Below, piece by piece: positions 54,704 through 62,044 of a stretch of DNA of 64,000 nucleotides. Below the pieces are notes generated by a model. That model saw only the letters and a program-made list of their open reading frames with translations. It ran no database searches and was not told where the DNA came from. Source of the DNA: Mycolicibacterium iranicum (GTDB lineage Bacteria; Actinomycetota; Actinomycetes; Mycobacteriales; Mycobacteriaceae); assembly GCF_014190915.1 (NCBI RefSeq), contig NZ_JACHVU010000005.1:1-64000 (forward strand), read 5' to 3'. The stretch's first letter is position 1. Each line of letters starts with the position of its first letter. A program made the translations under genes and the position numbers.

Positions 54704-55864
54704 CTACGGCCCGTCGTGCTGGGTCGCAGCACCGGGCGGGACGACAAAGGGGTCGGCAGCCTGACCGGACAGATTCGCCGTTGCCCCCGCCAAAAAGTCG
54801 GGAGCGTTGACGAGCTCGTTCAGCCGCTTCATGTTCGGATCTGCGAAGGAGGTGGTCAGGAATGATTCACCCATGCGCCGCACCGTCAGGTCGAACGTCG
54901 AGAAGACGTTGAGGTAGTCGCCGCGGACCGCATTGGCGAGGTACTTGTAGTGGAACGGGAACGTCGGTAGGAACTCCAGACTCTTGACGAGGTTGTCGGC
55001 ATCGTCGTTGAGCGCCTTGACGACCGGAAACAGGTCGGTCAGGTCCGCCGCGAAGTCGGTCTTGGTCTGGGCCAGCATCCGCTGCGCGACGGTGGCGAAA
55101 CTCCTCAGGGCGGTGAACGCATCGACGATCCGGGTGCGGTTTCTGTCCAGCACCATCAGGGCGCCGGGCAGCGACTCAAGGGTGCGGCCGAGGTCATCCC
55201 TGCCGCGAGCGAGGATTCCGGCGAACCGGTCGAGGCCCTCGATCGCGCGGACGATGTCCGCGGTCTGACGCTCGAGGGCGCTTGTCAGTTCGGCCAGTCG
55301 CGGCACCAGTTCCCGGAAGGTACCGGCCCTGCCTGCGACCGCGGCGTACACCTCGTCGCCGATGTCCTGAAGCGCTCCGAGGTTGCCCTTGTTGACCACG
55401 ATTCCCAACGCGGACAACACTTCTTCGGTGCTCGGATAGCGGGAACCCCGGTCGAGGGTGATGCGTGACCCCTCGGAGAGTCGGCCGTGAGCGCGTTGCC
55501 GTGTCGGCGGAACCAACTCGATGTGCTGGCTGCCCAGCAGTGAGGTCTGCGCGACGCGAGCGGTCGCGTCCGTCGGCAGATCGACCGTTGCGTCCAACGA
55601 CAACCGGACGGTGGCGAAGATCGTGCTGTCGGGCCGCTGCACGACGTCGATGCCGGATACGCTGCCCACGGTCACGTCATCGACCATCACCGGCGAGTTC
55701 TGGGGCAGGGTGCCGACATCGGGGAGGTCCACGGTGATGGTGAACGAGCCGGGGCCGTGGCCCGCCGTGCCCGGCATGTTCAAGGAATTGAGGCCTCCCT
55801 GGCACCCGGTCAAGACGACGAGACCGGTGACGGAAAGTGCCGCCAGTCGCGCGGTGTCACCCAT
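54704..55864 (-). CDS. MCE-family lipoprotein, MceE type
   Basis: A 386-residue lipoprotein: lipobox VVLTGC with Cys21, then the MceE opening (GGLNSLNMPGTAGHGPGSF) and an MCE domain at about residues 38-120 (LPDVGTLPQNSPVMVDDVTVG, TSLLGSQHIEL). A long helical tail follows. MceE proteins anchor the helical lipid-transfer tube of Mce complexes. Its ATG lies inside the end of mceB, overlapping by eight bases. The longer frame to 56065 is rejected because it runs within mceB. No YrbE or other Mce genes are adjacent. Confidence 0.85.
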   Translation of the reverse strand: MGDTARLAALSVTGLVVLTGCQGGLNSLNMPGTAGHGPGSFTITVDLPDVGTLPQNSPVMVDDVTVGSVSGIDVVQRPDSTIFATVRLSLDATVDLPTDATARVAQTSLLGSQHIELVPPTRQRAHGRLSEGSRITLDRGSRYPSTEEVLSALGIVVNKGNLGALQDIGDEVYAAVAGRAGTFRELVPRLAELTSALERQTADIVRAIEGLDRFAGILARGRDDLGRTLESLPGALMVLDRNRTRIVDAFTALRSFATVAQRMLAQTKTDFAADLTDLFPVVKALNDDADNLVKSLEFLPTFPFHYKYLANAVRGDYLNVFSTFDLTVRRMGESFLTTSFADPNMKRLNELVNAPDFLAGATANLSGQAADPFVVPPGAATQHDGP

Positions 55865-56912
55865 TTTCCGAACAGCGCCCCTTACTGGGATCGGGAGGTC
55901 CACCGAACGGGATGAGGATGTCGCTGCCCGCCGGGCCGTTGATCTTGATTCGAGTCGAGCAGAAGTAGATGTTGAAGAAAGCGCCATATGCGCCAAGGGA
56001 GTTGAGGCGCAGGTAATTTTCTGCCAGGGGTTCGATGACTTTGTTGATGTCGTCTTTGCGTTCATCCAGGCGCTGGGCCAACGGCCGGACGTTCTCTATC
56101 ACCCCTTGGACGGGGCGTCTGCTGCCCTCCAGCATTTCGGTCAGGTCGGTCTCCGCCGATGCCAGCGGTGCGATCGCACCGGCGATGGGGTCGCGGCCTG
56201 CGGCGAGAACGGAGATCAGCTTCTGCAGGGTGTCCACGCTCGCGTCGAACTGGGCCCCCTTGTCGTCGACGATGCTCAGCACCGTGTTCAGGTGAGAGAT
56301 CACGTCGCCGATGACCTGATCGCGGGCGGCCAGGTCCTGGGTGAAAGCACTGGTGCTGGAGAGCATTTCGGACAGCGCGCCGTTATTTCCCTGCAGCAGC
56401 TCGATCACCGCGTCACTGATCGCGTTGATCTTGTCGCCGTCGAGGCCCTTGATGACCGGGCGCAACCCGCCCAGCAGTGCGTCGAGATCCAGGGCGGCCC
56501 TGGTGTTCTGCGCGGGGATGGTCGACCCGGGGGGCAGCTCGACGAGTTCGCCGGGGCTGAAGGTGAGTTCGAGGTAGCGGTCGCCGATGAGGTTCTCGTA
56601 GCGGATGTGCGCCTGGGTGGACTCGTACAGCCGGTACCGCGGATCGACGTCGAAGGCCACGGCCACCGTATTGTCGGCCCGCAGTTCGACGGATTGCACG
56701 GTGCCGACAGCCATTCCGGCCATCCGGACATCCTGGCCCGACTTCACTCGGGACGCGTCCGCGAAGATCGCGGAGTAGGTGTTGCCCGAGGTGTATCGGA
56801 ACTGGCCGAAGACGGTGACCAGCGCGGCGAAGACGAGCAGCATCGACACGCTGAAGGCGATCACCTTCACCGCGGTCGCGTCAGGCCGCACCGCCGTTGC
56901 GAAGATCCGCAT
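55857..56912 (-). CDS. MCE-family protein, MceB type
   Basis: A 351-residue protein with one N-terminal TM (about 17-37, then FGQFRYTSGNTYSAIF), an MCE domain (SGQDVRMAGMAVGTVQSVEL, YENLIGDRYLEL) and a helical segment. It ends in a FNIYFC region, with another Cys in the last eight residues, as in Mce1B. It is the first gene of the small group mceB-mceE-SDR-TetR. A perfect inverted repeat lies 15 bases upstream of its ATG. Confidence 0.85.
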   Translation of the reverse strand: MRIFATAVRPDATAVKVIAFSVSMLLVFAALVTVFGQFRYTSGNTYSAIFADASRVKSGQDVRMAGMAVGTVQSVELRADNTVAVAFDVDPRYRLYESTQAHIRYENLIGDRYLELTFSPGELVELPPGSTIPAQNTRAALDLDALLGGLRPVIKGLDGDKINAISDAVIELLQGNNGALSEMLSSTSAFTQDLAARDQVIGDVISHLNTVLSIVDDKGAQFDASVDTLQKLISVLAAGRDPIAGAIAPLASAETDLTEMLEGSRRPVQGVIENVRPLAQRLDERKDDINKVIEPLAENYLRLNSLGAYGAFFNIYFCSTRIKINGPAGSDILIPFGGPPDPSKGRCSENG

Positions 56913-56926
56913 GCCCCGTCCTCGTA

Positions 56927-56951
56927 GTTACGATTCCACTGGCCTCGTAAC
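56927..56951. promoter_or_regulatory. Operator-like inverted repeat before mceB
   Basis: GTTACGA (56927-56933) and TCGTAAC (56945-56951) form a perfect 7-bp inverted repeat with an 11-base spacer, 15 bases upstream of the mceB ATG. TetR proteins bind sites of this shape, and a TetR gene ends the same operon. Confidence 0.65.
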
Positions 56952-57021
56952 CTAGCACCGGTGGGCCGTCAGGGAAACCCTGTGTCTGCCGGCGGGAGTG
57001 GTCGCCCTCGGGGCTGGGGTG

Positions 57022-57594
57022 TCACGTCGCCCACGGCACCCGGCAGGCGTCGGAGCTGAAGCCCTGTTCGGTGATGCCCAGCGCGGCGTTCACACGGGCA
57101 CGCATGTTCTCCACGCCGATCTGGTAGGTCAGCTCGATGACACCCTTGTCGCCGAACCGGTCGCGCAGGTCGGCGACCTGGGCGTCGGTGACGGTGTGCG
57201 GATCGGTCGTGACGGCCTGCGCATAGGCGATCGCCGCACGCTCGTCGTCGGTGAAGCTGGGTGACGTCGCATAGTCGTCGATGTCTTCGAGGCGGGCGAG
57301 ATCCAGGCCGTCGAGGCGCATCAGCATCGCGCCGAAGTCCACGCACCACGAGCAACCGATCTGGCGGGCGACCCAGTACACCGCAAGTTCGCGCACGCTG
57401 GCCGGAAGTTCGGTGGACGCACGTTCGAGCATCCCCTCGTGGGCGGCGCCCGCCATCATGAGGCCCGGATGGTGGGCGTAGATCGCGAACGGTTCGGGCA
57501 CCTCGCCGAAGCGGCGTTTGGCATAGCGCCACATCAGCCGGGTGACGAGCGATGCGCGGTGCGGGGGGAGGGGGTCGATGCGTGTGATGGTCAT
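57022..57594 (-). CDS. Carboxymuconolactone decarboxylase/AhpD-family protein
   Basis: A 190-residue CMD-fold protein with the redox pair in ARQIGCSWCVDFG (Cys near residues 81 and 84), which suggests AhpD-like peroxidase or disulfide activity rather than decarboxylation. EAYAQ-like helix pattern (AAIAYAQAVTTDPHTV) is typical. ATG at 57594 is chosen; the frame to 57717 overlaps the permease gene. It is divergent from the permease. Confidence 0.84.
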   Translation of the reverse strand: MTITRIDPLPPHRASLVTRLMWRYAKRRFGEVPEPFAIYAHHPGLMMAGAAHEGMLERASTELPASVRELAVYWVARQIGCSWCVDFGAMLMRLDGLDLARLEDIDDYATSPSFTDDERAAIAYAQAVTTDPHTVTDAQVADLRDRFGDKGVIELTYQIGVENMRARVNAALGITEQGFSSDACRVPWAT

Positions 57595-57617
57595 ATCGGT
57601 GAGACGAGACGACCCGC

Positions 57618-57627
57618 TCACATGTGA
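57618..57627. promoter_or_regulatory. 10-bp palindrome between CMD and permease genes
   Basis: TCACATGTGA is a perfect palindrome in the middle of the 69-base divergent gap. It may bind a regulator of either gene; no candidate is adjacent. Confidence 0.35.
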
Positions 57628-57663
57628 CACGTTGAACCGGGCTCCGGCGGGTACGAAGGGTGC

Positions 57664-58866
57664 GTGGACAACAACACGACGGCTTTTCCCAACCGCGGCT
57701 CGGTCTACGCCGCCCATCTACGGTCGAGTGCCGTCGCCGCGGCGCAGCTCATCGCCGTGGCCGCTGCGCTGTGGGTACTGGCCTGGGTCATCGGCAAGGC
57801 ATGGGTGATCGTCCTGCCGGTGGCGCTGGCACTCGTCATCTGCACGGTGCTGTGGCCGCCGGTGCGCTGGCTGCGGAACAAGGGCGTGCCGCCCGCCGCG
57901 GCTGTCCTACTGGCGCTCCTGGTGGCCGTCGGCGTGATCGGGGGACTGGTCGCCGCCGTGGCCCCCGCGATCGTCGAGCAGTCCACCGAGCTTGCCGAGC
58001 AGGCCACCGCCGGTGTGGTCCAGGTCCGCGACTGGCTCGGCGGACCGCCTCTCAACATCAGTGAGGCGCAACTCAATTCGGCCGTCGCGGCCATCACCGA
58101 CCGCCTGAACTCCAGCAGCGCGCAGATCGCCTCGGGTGTGTTCACCGGCGTAGGCGCCGCGACCTCGGCGCTGGTCACGGTGTTCACGGCGGTGGTCGTC
58201 ACCTTCTTCCTCCTCAAGGACGGGCCCGGCTTCATCCCCTGGCTGCGCCGCACCGTCGGGAATCCCGCCGCGCCGCATCTGGCGGAGGTGCTGAATCGCG
58301 TCTGGGCCACGCTCGGGGGATTCATTCGAACGCAGGCGCTGGTCAGCCTCGTCGACGCGGTGCTGATCGGCATCGGGCTGGTCATTCTGGGTGTCCCGCT
58401 GGCCTACGCCCTCGCGATCATCACGTTCATCGGTGGATTCGTGCCGATCGTCGGCGCCTTCGTCGCCGGCGGCCTCGCCGTGCTGATCGCGCTCGTCGCC
58501 AACGGGCCGGTGAACGCGCTGATCGTGCTCGGCATCATCCTGGCCGTGCAGCAGTTGGAGGGCAACGTGCTGCAGCCGTGGCTGCAGTCGAAGTCGATGA
58601 AGCTGCACGCCGTCATCGTGTTGCTCGCGGTCACGCTCGGCGCGTCGACCTTCGGTGTCATCGGGGCGTTCCTGGCCGTGCCGGTCGCCGCCGCCGCGGC
58701 GGTCATCATCCGGTACTACGGCGAACAGGTCGGAAAGAGGGCCGGTGAGGGCGTGGGGGGCGAGTCCGAAGACGCCGAGAACGCCGACGCCGAGAACACC
58801 GACACCGAGAAAGCCGGCACCGACGAGAAAGCCGGCACCGCCGACGAGAAAGCCGACGTCCCGTAA
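57664..58866 (+). CDS. AI-2E-family (PerM/UPF0118) membrane transporter
   Basis: A 400-residue protein with about eight TM segments. The first pairs lie at residues 25-60 and 77-100, then a periplasmic-like helical part follows (about 100-160), then FFLLKDGPGFIPWLRR, GIGLVILGVPLAYALAIITF and the QQLEGNVLQPWLQSK motif of the family. Members export AI-2 or act as Na+/H+ carriers; the substrate is unknown here. The last 35 residues are a Glu/Asp/Lys/Ala-rich repeat tail. GTG start after AAGGG. Confidence 0.84.
   Translation: MDNNTTAFPNRGSVYAAHLRSSAVAAAQLIAVAAALWVLAWVIGKAWVIVLPVALALVICTVLWPPVRWLRNKGVPPAAAVLLALLVAVGVIGGLVAAVAPAIVEQSTELAEQATAGVVQVRDWLGGPPLNISEAQLNSAVAAITDRLNSSSAQIASGVFTGVGAATSALVTVFTAVVVTFFLLKDGPGFIPWLRRTVGNPAAPHLAEVLNRVWATLGGFIRTQALVSLVDAVLIGIGLVILGVPLAYALAIITFIGGFVPIVGAFVAGGLAVLIALVANGPVNALIVLGIILAVQQLEGNVLQPWLQSKSMKLHAVIVLLAVTLGASTFGVIGAFLAVPVAAAAAVIIRYYGEQVGKRAGEGVGGESEDAENADAENTDTEKAGTDEKAGTADEKADVP
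58771..58857. repeat. Imperfect short repeats encoding the permease tail
   Basis: GACGCCGAGAACGCC is followed by related units, and GAGAAAGCCGGCACC occurs twice (58807 onward and 58826 onward) with a shortened third copy. They encode a hydrophilic tail of alternating Asp/Glu/Lys/Ala/Thr. It is probably a slippage-prone, fast-changing segment. Confidence 0.75.
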
Positions 58867-58873
58867 CCCCCGG

Positions 58874-59377
58874 TCAGCTCTTCGAGCGCTGGTAGTGCCT
58901 GCGTGCTTTCATCCGGTTGCCGCAGATCGCCATCGAACACCAGCGTGCCGTGTTCGGCTTGCTCCGGTCGATGAGGAACAGCCGGCATTCGGTGTTCGCG
59001 CACGGGCGTAGCCGGCCGGGGCTGTGAACGCGGAGGCCGTCCCAGGCCAGGACGGCCCGTGCCGGCGCGCCGGCGCCGGTGAGCTCCCAGGACACGCCCG
59101 CGTCCCCAACGGCCGGGGTGAGGCTCACGCCGTCGAGAAAGCGGTCCAGGACGGTCGGGGCCGCCTCGCCGCGCACCACCCGCTGTAGTGCCTCACGAAC
59201 ATCGACGAGCGCCGCGCGCTCCTCGGCGGTCGCGTCGATGCCGTGCGCGGTCATCCAGGTCGACGCGGCCGCAAGGTCCGACAGCTCGTCGGTCGGAACG
59301 TCGTCCACGACCGGCGTCGTGTTGAGCAGGTCGAGCAGAAATGCCTCGTCACCGCCTGTCGTCGCAGACACGTCCAT
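58874..59377 (-). CDS. CGNR zinc-finger/ABATE-domain regulator
   Basis: A 167-residue protein. The N-terminal ABATE domain (FLLDLLNTTPVVDDVPTDEL, near residue 13) is followed by a C-terminal CGNR zinc finger: CANTECRLFLIDRSKPNTAR, then WCSMAICGNRMKARRHYQR, with four Cys ligands. Such proteins are putative transcription factors controlling neighbours. GGAGG precedes the ATG. It is divergent from the dehalogenase-like gene and seven bases from the converging permease stop. Confidence 0.9.
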   Translation of the reverse strand: MDVSATTGGDEAFLLDLLNTTPVVDDVPTDELSDLAAASTWMTAHGIDATAEERAALVDVREALQRVVRGEAAPTVLDRFLDGVSLTPAVGDAGVSWELTGAGAPARAVLAWDGLRVHSPGRLRPCANTECRLFLIDRSKPNTARWCSMAICGNRMKARRHYQRSKS

Positions 59378-59380
59378 AAC

Positions 59381-59428
59381 TAACCTCCAAACTGCTCTTG
59401 ACAGGTTACCTGATCGTGCGTTGACTAT
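59381..59428. promoter_or_regulatory. Divergent promoter region of CGNR and hydrolase genes
   Basis: TTGACA (59398-59403) and GACTAT (59423-59428) form a possible plus-strand promoter with a 19-base spacer. TAACCT (59381-59386) and AGGTTA (59403-59408) form an inverted repeat overlapping the -35, a possible site for the CGNR protein. Confidence 0.45.
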
Positions 59429-59462
59429 GTCTAACCACTAAAAAGTTGAAAGGAAGTTAGTC

Positions 59463-60329
59463 ATGGGGCAGGTCCACCACCGCTACGCCACCGTCGACGG
59501 CCGCCGGGTCTTCTACCGCGAGGCCGGCGACCCCGGCGCTCCGGTCATCGTCCTGCTGCACGGGTTCCCGACGAGCTCGTTCATGTTCCGCAACCTGATC
59601 CCCGAACTGAGCGACCGCTATCACGTTCTCGCGCCCGACTACCTCGGCTTCGGATACTCCGACGCCCCGCCGGTCGAGGACTTCGACTACACCTTCGACG
59701 CCTTGACCGCGTCGGTTGCCGGGTTGCTGGCCCAGCTCGGCGTCACCCGCTACGCGATCTATGTCCAGGACTACGGCGCGCCCGTCGGCTGGCGGCTGGC
59801 ACTGCGCGATCCGGGGGCCATTACCGCGATCATCACGCAGAACGGCAACGGTTACGACGCCGGGTTCGTCGCCGACGGCTGGGCGCCGGCCTGGGATTAC
59901 CAGCGTGAGCAGACGCCCGCGACCGAAGCCGCGCTGCGGGGGATCCTGACCCTGGAGGCGACCAGAATGCAGTACGTCGCCGGCGTTCCGGACGAGTCCG
60001 TTGTCAGCCCCGACACGTGGTTTCACGACTACGCGCTGCTGTCGCGGCCGGGCAACGACCGGATCCAGTTGAAGCTCTTCCTCGACTACGCGACCAATCC
60101 GAAGATCTATCCCGCGCTACACGACTATCTGCGCGCGAGTGCTGTTCCGCTGCTGGCGGTCTGGGGCGACAAGGATCCGTTCTTCGGGCCCGACGGAGCG
60201 CGCGCCTTCGCCGCCGACGCCGTCGACGCGGAGATTCATCTGTTCGACGGCGGCCACTTCCTGCTCGAAAGCGACCTCGGCGCGGTGACGGCCCTGATCC
60301 GGGACTTCCTGGCCCGGCGCCTGCCGTGA
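59463..60329 (+). CDS. Haloalkane-dehalogenase/epoxide-hydrolase-like alpha/beta hydrolase
   Basis: A 288-residue enzyme. HGFPTSSFMFRNLIPELS carries the HG oxyanion motif, and the nucleophile is Asp in VQDYGAPVGWRLA (near residue 103), not Ser, so it belongs with dehalogenases and epoxide hydrolases. His is in FDGGHFLLE. AAAGGAAG precedes the ATG. It is divergent from the CGNR regulator, which probably controls it. Confidence 0.86.
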   Translation: MGQVHHRYATVDGRRVFYREAGDPGAPVIVLLHGFPTSSFMFRNLIPELSDRYHVLAPDYLGFGYSDAPPVEDFDYTFDALTASVAGLLAQLGVTRYAIYVQDYGAPVGWRLALRDPGAITAIITQNGNGYDAGFVADGWAPAWDYQREQTPATEAALRGILTLEATRMQYVAGVPDESVVSPDTWFHDYALLSRPGNDRIQLKLFLDYATNPKIYPALHDYLRASAVPLLAVWGDKDPFFGPDGARAFAADAVDAEIHLFDGGHFLLESDLGAVTALIRDFLARRLP

Positions 60330-60346
60330 CGTCCGCGCGCTGCGCG

Positions 60347-61249
60347 TCAGTCCACCGCAGCCCGGACGTCGGCGACGATCAGGTCGTACATGCGCCGGGT
60401 CACGTCGGTGTCGTCGCTCATGATGTTGTATCCGTGATCCACGCCGGGAACATCATGGTGGCGGACGAGTGACCCTGCGGTGCGCAGCTTTTCGGCGTAA
60501 CGCACGGCTTCGTCTCGAAGTCGGTCGTACTCCGTGGTGATGACCACGGCCGGCGCGATGCCTGCGATGTCGTCGGCGTTGGAGCCCCAAGCCGGCGAGG
60601 CGAGGCGATGTGCTCGATCCCCGCGGTCGGGGATGTAGGCGGTGTCGAAGACTTCGCCCATCCACGGCTTGAGGATCGCGCGCAACCCGAGCGGAGAGGA
60701 CTTCTGAGACGTCGGGGTGACCAGATCCAGGGGCGCATAGTGCAATACCTGGAGGGCGATGCGAGGCCCACCCTCCTCCAGCGCCATCCGGGACACCGCC
60801 GCCGAAAGGTTTCCCCCGGCGCTCTGACCGCCCACGCACAACCGGGTGCCGTCCCAGTCGCGGTCGGGTGCGGCGGCCCAGCGCAGCACGTCGAACACCT
60901 GCTCCGCCGCGGCGGGGAACCGATGCTGCGGTGCGAGAACGTAATCGACGTTGACGACGACCACCCCGGCGTGCGCCGCGAGGTACCGGCACCACGGGTC
61001 GTCCTGGTCGGGATGACCGACGACGAAGCCGCCACCGTGCACGTTGACGTAGACCGCGGGACGTGTGGTGCCGCCCGGGGGTCGGTAGATCGTCACCGAG
61101 GTGGGCCCGTGACGTGTGTCGACGACAGCGGTGCTGCTGTCGCCCGCGATCTCGGGAAACCGCACACCCGGTTTCGGTGCAGGGTCGACGACCCGGGCGA
61201 ACACTCGCGCCAGGCCGTCGGCGACGGGCCCCCAGGACAGGATCGACAT
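60347..61249 (-). CDS. Hormone-sensitive-lipase-type esterase
   Basis: A 300-residue alpha/beta hydrolase of family IV. The oxyanion motif is VNVHGGGFVVG (near residue 70), the nucleophile Ser is in GGQSAGGNLSA, and Asp/His lie in the last 60 residues (EYDRLRDEA, GVDHGYNI). It should act on short or medium acyl esters. ATG at 61249 is chosen; the frame to 61924 runs through sdhB. It is 14 bases downstream of sdhB on the same strand, so it may be co-transcribed. Confidence 0.85.
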   Translation of the reverse strand: MSILSWGPVADGLARVFARVVDPAPKPGVRFPEIAGDSSTAVVDTRHGPTSVTIYRPPGGTTRPAVYVNVHGGGFVVGHPDQDDPWCRYLAAHAGVVVVNVDYVLAPQHRFPAAAEQVFDVLRWAAAPDRDWDGTRLCVGGQSAGGNLSAAVSRMALEEGGPRIALQVLHYAPLDLVTPTSQKSSPLGLRAILKPWMGEVFDTAYIPDRGDRAHRLASPAWGSNADDIAGIAPAVVITTEYDRLRDEAVRYAEKLRTAGSLVRHHDVPGVDHGYNIMSDDTDVTRRMYDLIVADVRAAVD

Positions 61250-61263
61250 GAAACCCGAAAGGA

Positions 61264-62040
61264 CTAGCGCGCGAACATCAGTGCGCGTTTGACTTCCTGG
61301 ATCGCCTTGGTGACCTGGATGCCACGCGGGCAGGCCTCCGTGCAATTGAAGGTCGTGCGGCAGCGCCACACCCCGTCGACGTCGTTGAGGATGTCGAGCC
61401 GCTCGGCGGCACCTTCGTCGCGCGAGTCGAAGATGAACCGGTGCGCGTTGACGATCGCGGCCGGGCCGAAGTAGGACCCTTCGCTCCAGTACACCGGGCA
61501 GCTCGTGGTGCAGCACGCGCACAGGATGCACTTGGTGGTGTCGTCGTAGCGGGCGCGGTCGGTCTGGCTCTGAATCCGTTCGCGCGTCGGCTGATTGCCC
61601 GAGGTGATCAGGTACGGCTTGATGGCCCGGAACGCGTCGAAGAACGGCTCCATGTCGACCACGAGGTCTTTCTCCACGGGCAGGCCGCGGATCGGCTCGA
61701 TGGTGATGGTCAGTTGCTTCTTGGGGTTCTTCGGGAGCATGTCGCGCATCAGCACCTTGCACGCCAACCGGTTGACGCCGTTGATCCGCATCGCGTCCGA
61801 TCCGCACACGCCGTGGGCGCAGGACCGGCGGAACGTCAAGGTGCCGTCCAGGTACCACTTCACGTAGTGCAGCAGGTTGAGAAGACGGTCCGAGGGCAGA
61901 CACGGCACGCGGAAGCTCTGCCACCCGGCGTCGTCGGGGGCCTCCGGGTTGAACCGGGCGATCTTCAGGGTCACCATCACCGCGCCCTCGGGCACCGGGG
62001 GAGTGGTGGTGTCGTCCTTCTCAATGGCTGGAGCGCTCAT
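61264..62040 (-). CDS. sdhB: Succinate dehydrogenase iron-sulfur subunit
   Basis: A 258-residue electron-transfer subunit. The [2Fe-2S] site is SCAHGVCGSDAM, with Asp where many SdhB have Cys, as in mycobacterial Sdh2. The [4Fe-4S] site is CILCACCTTSCP and the [3Fe-4S] site CRTTFNCTEACPRG. It passes electrons from SdhA to the membrane anchor and menaquinone. Four bases after sdhA. It matches Rv3319. Confidence 0.95.
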   Translation of the reverse strand: MSAPAIEKDDTTTPPVPEGAVMVTLKIARFNPEAPDDAGWQSFRVPCLPSDRLLNLLHYVKWYLDGTLTFRRSCAHGVCGSDAMRINGVNRLACKVLMRDMLPKNPKKQLTITIEPIRGLPVEKDLVVDMEPFFDAFRAIKPYLITSGNQPTRERIQSQTDRARYDDTTKCILCACCTTSCPVYWSEGSYFGPAAIVNAHRFIFDSRDEGAAERLDILNDVDGVWRCRTTFNCTEACPRGIQVTKAIQEVKRALMFAR

Positions 62041-62044
62041 GTGC

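Noticed and set aside
54704..56065. Longer N-terminus for the MceE-type protein
   Set aside because: The extension runs inside mceB, is Ser/Thr-rich and would bury the lipobox that begins near the chosen start.
61264..62040. Missing Cys in the SdhB [2Fe-2S] motif (CGSDAM)
   Set aside because: An Asp at this place is known in mycobacterial and some other SdhB proteins, so it is not a defect.
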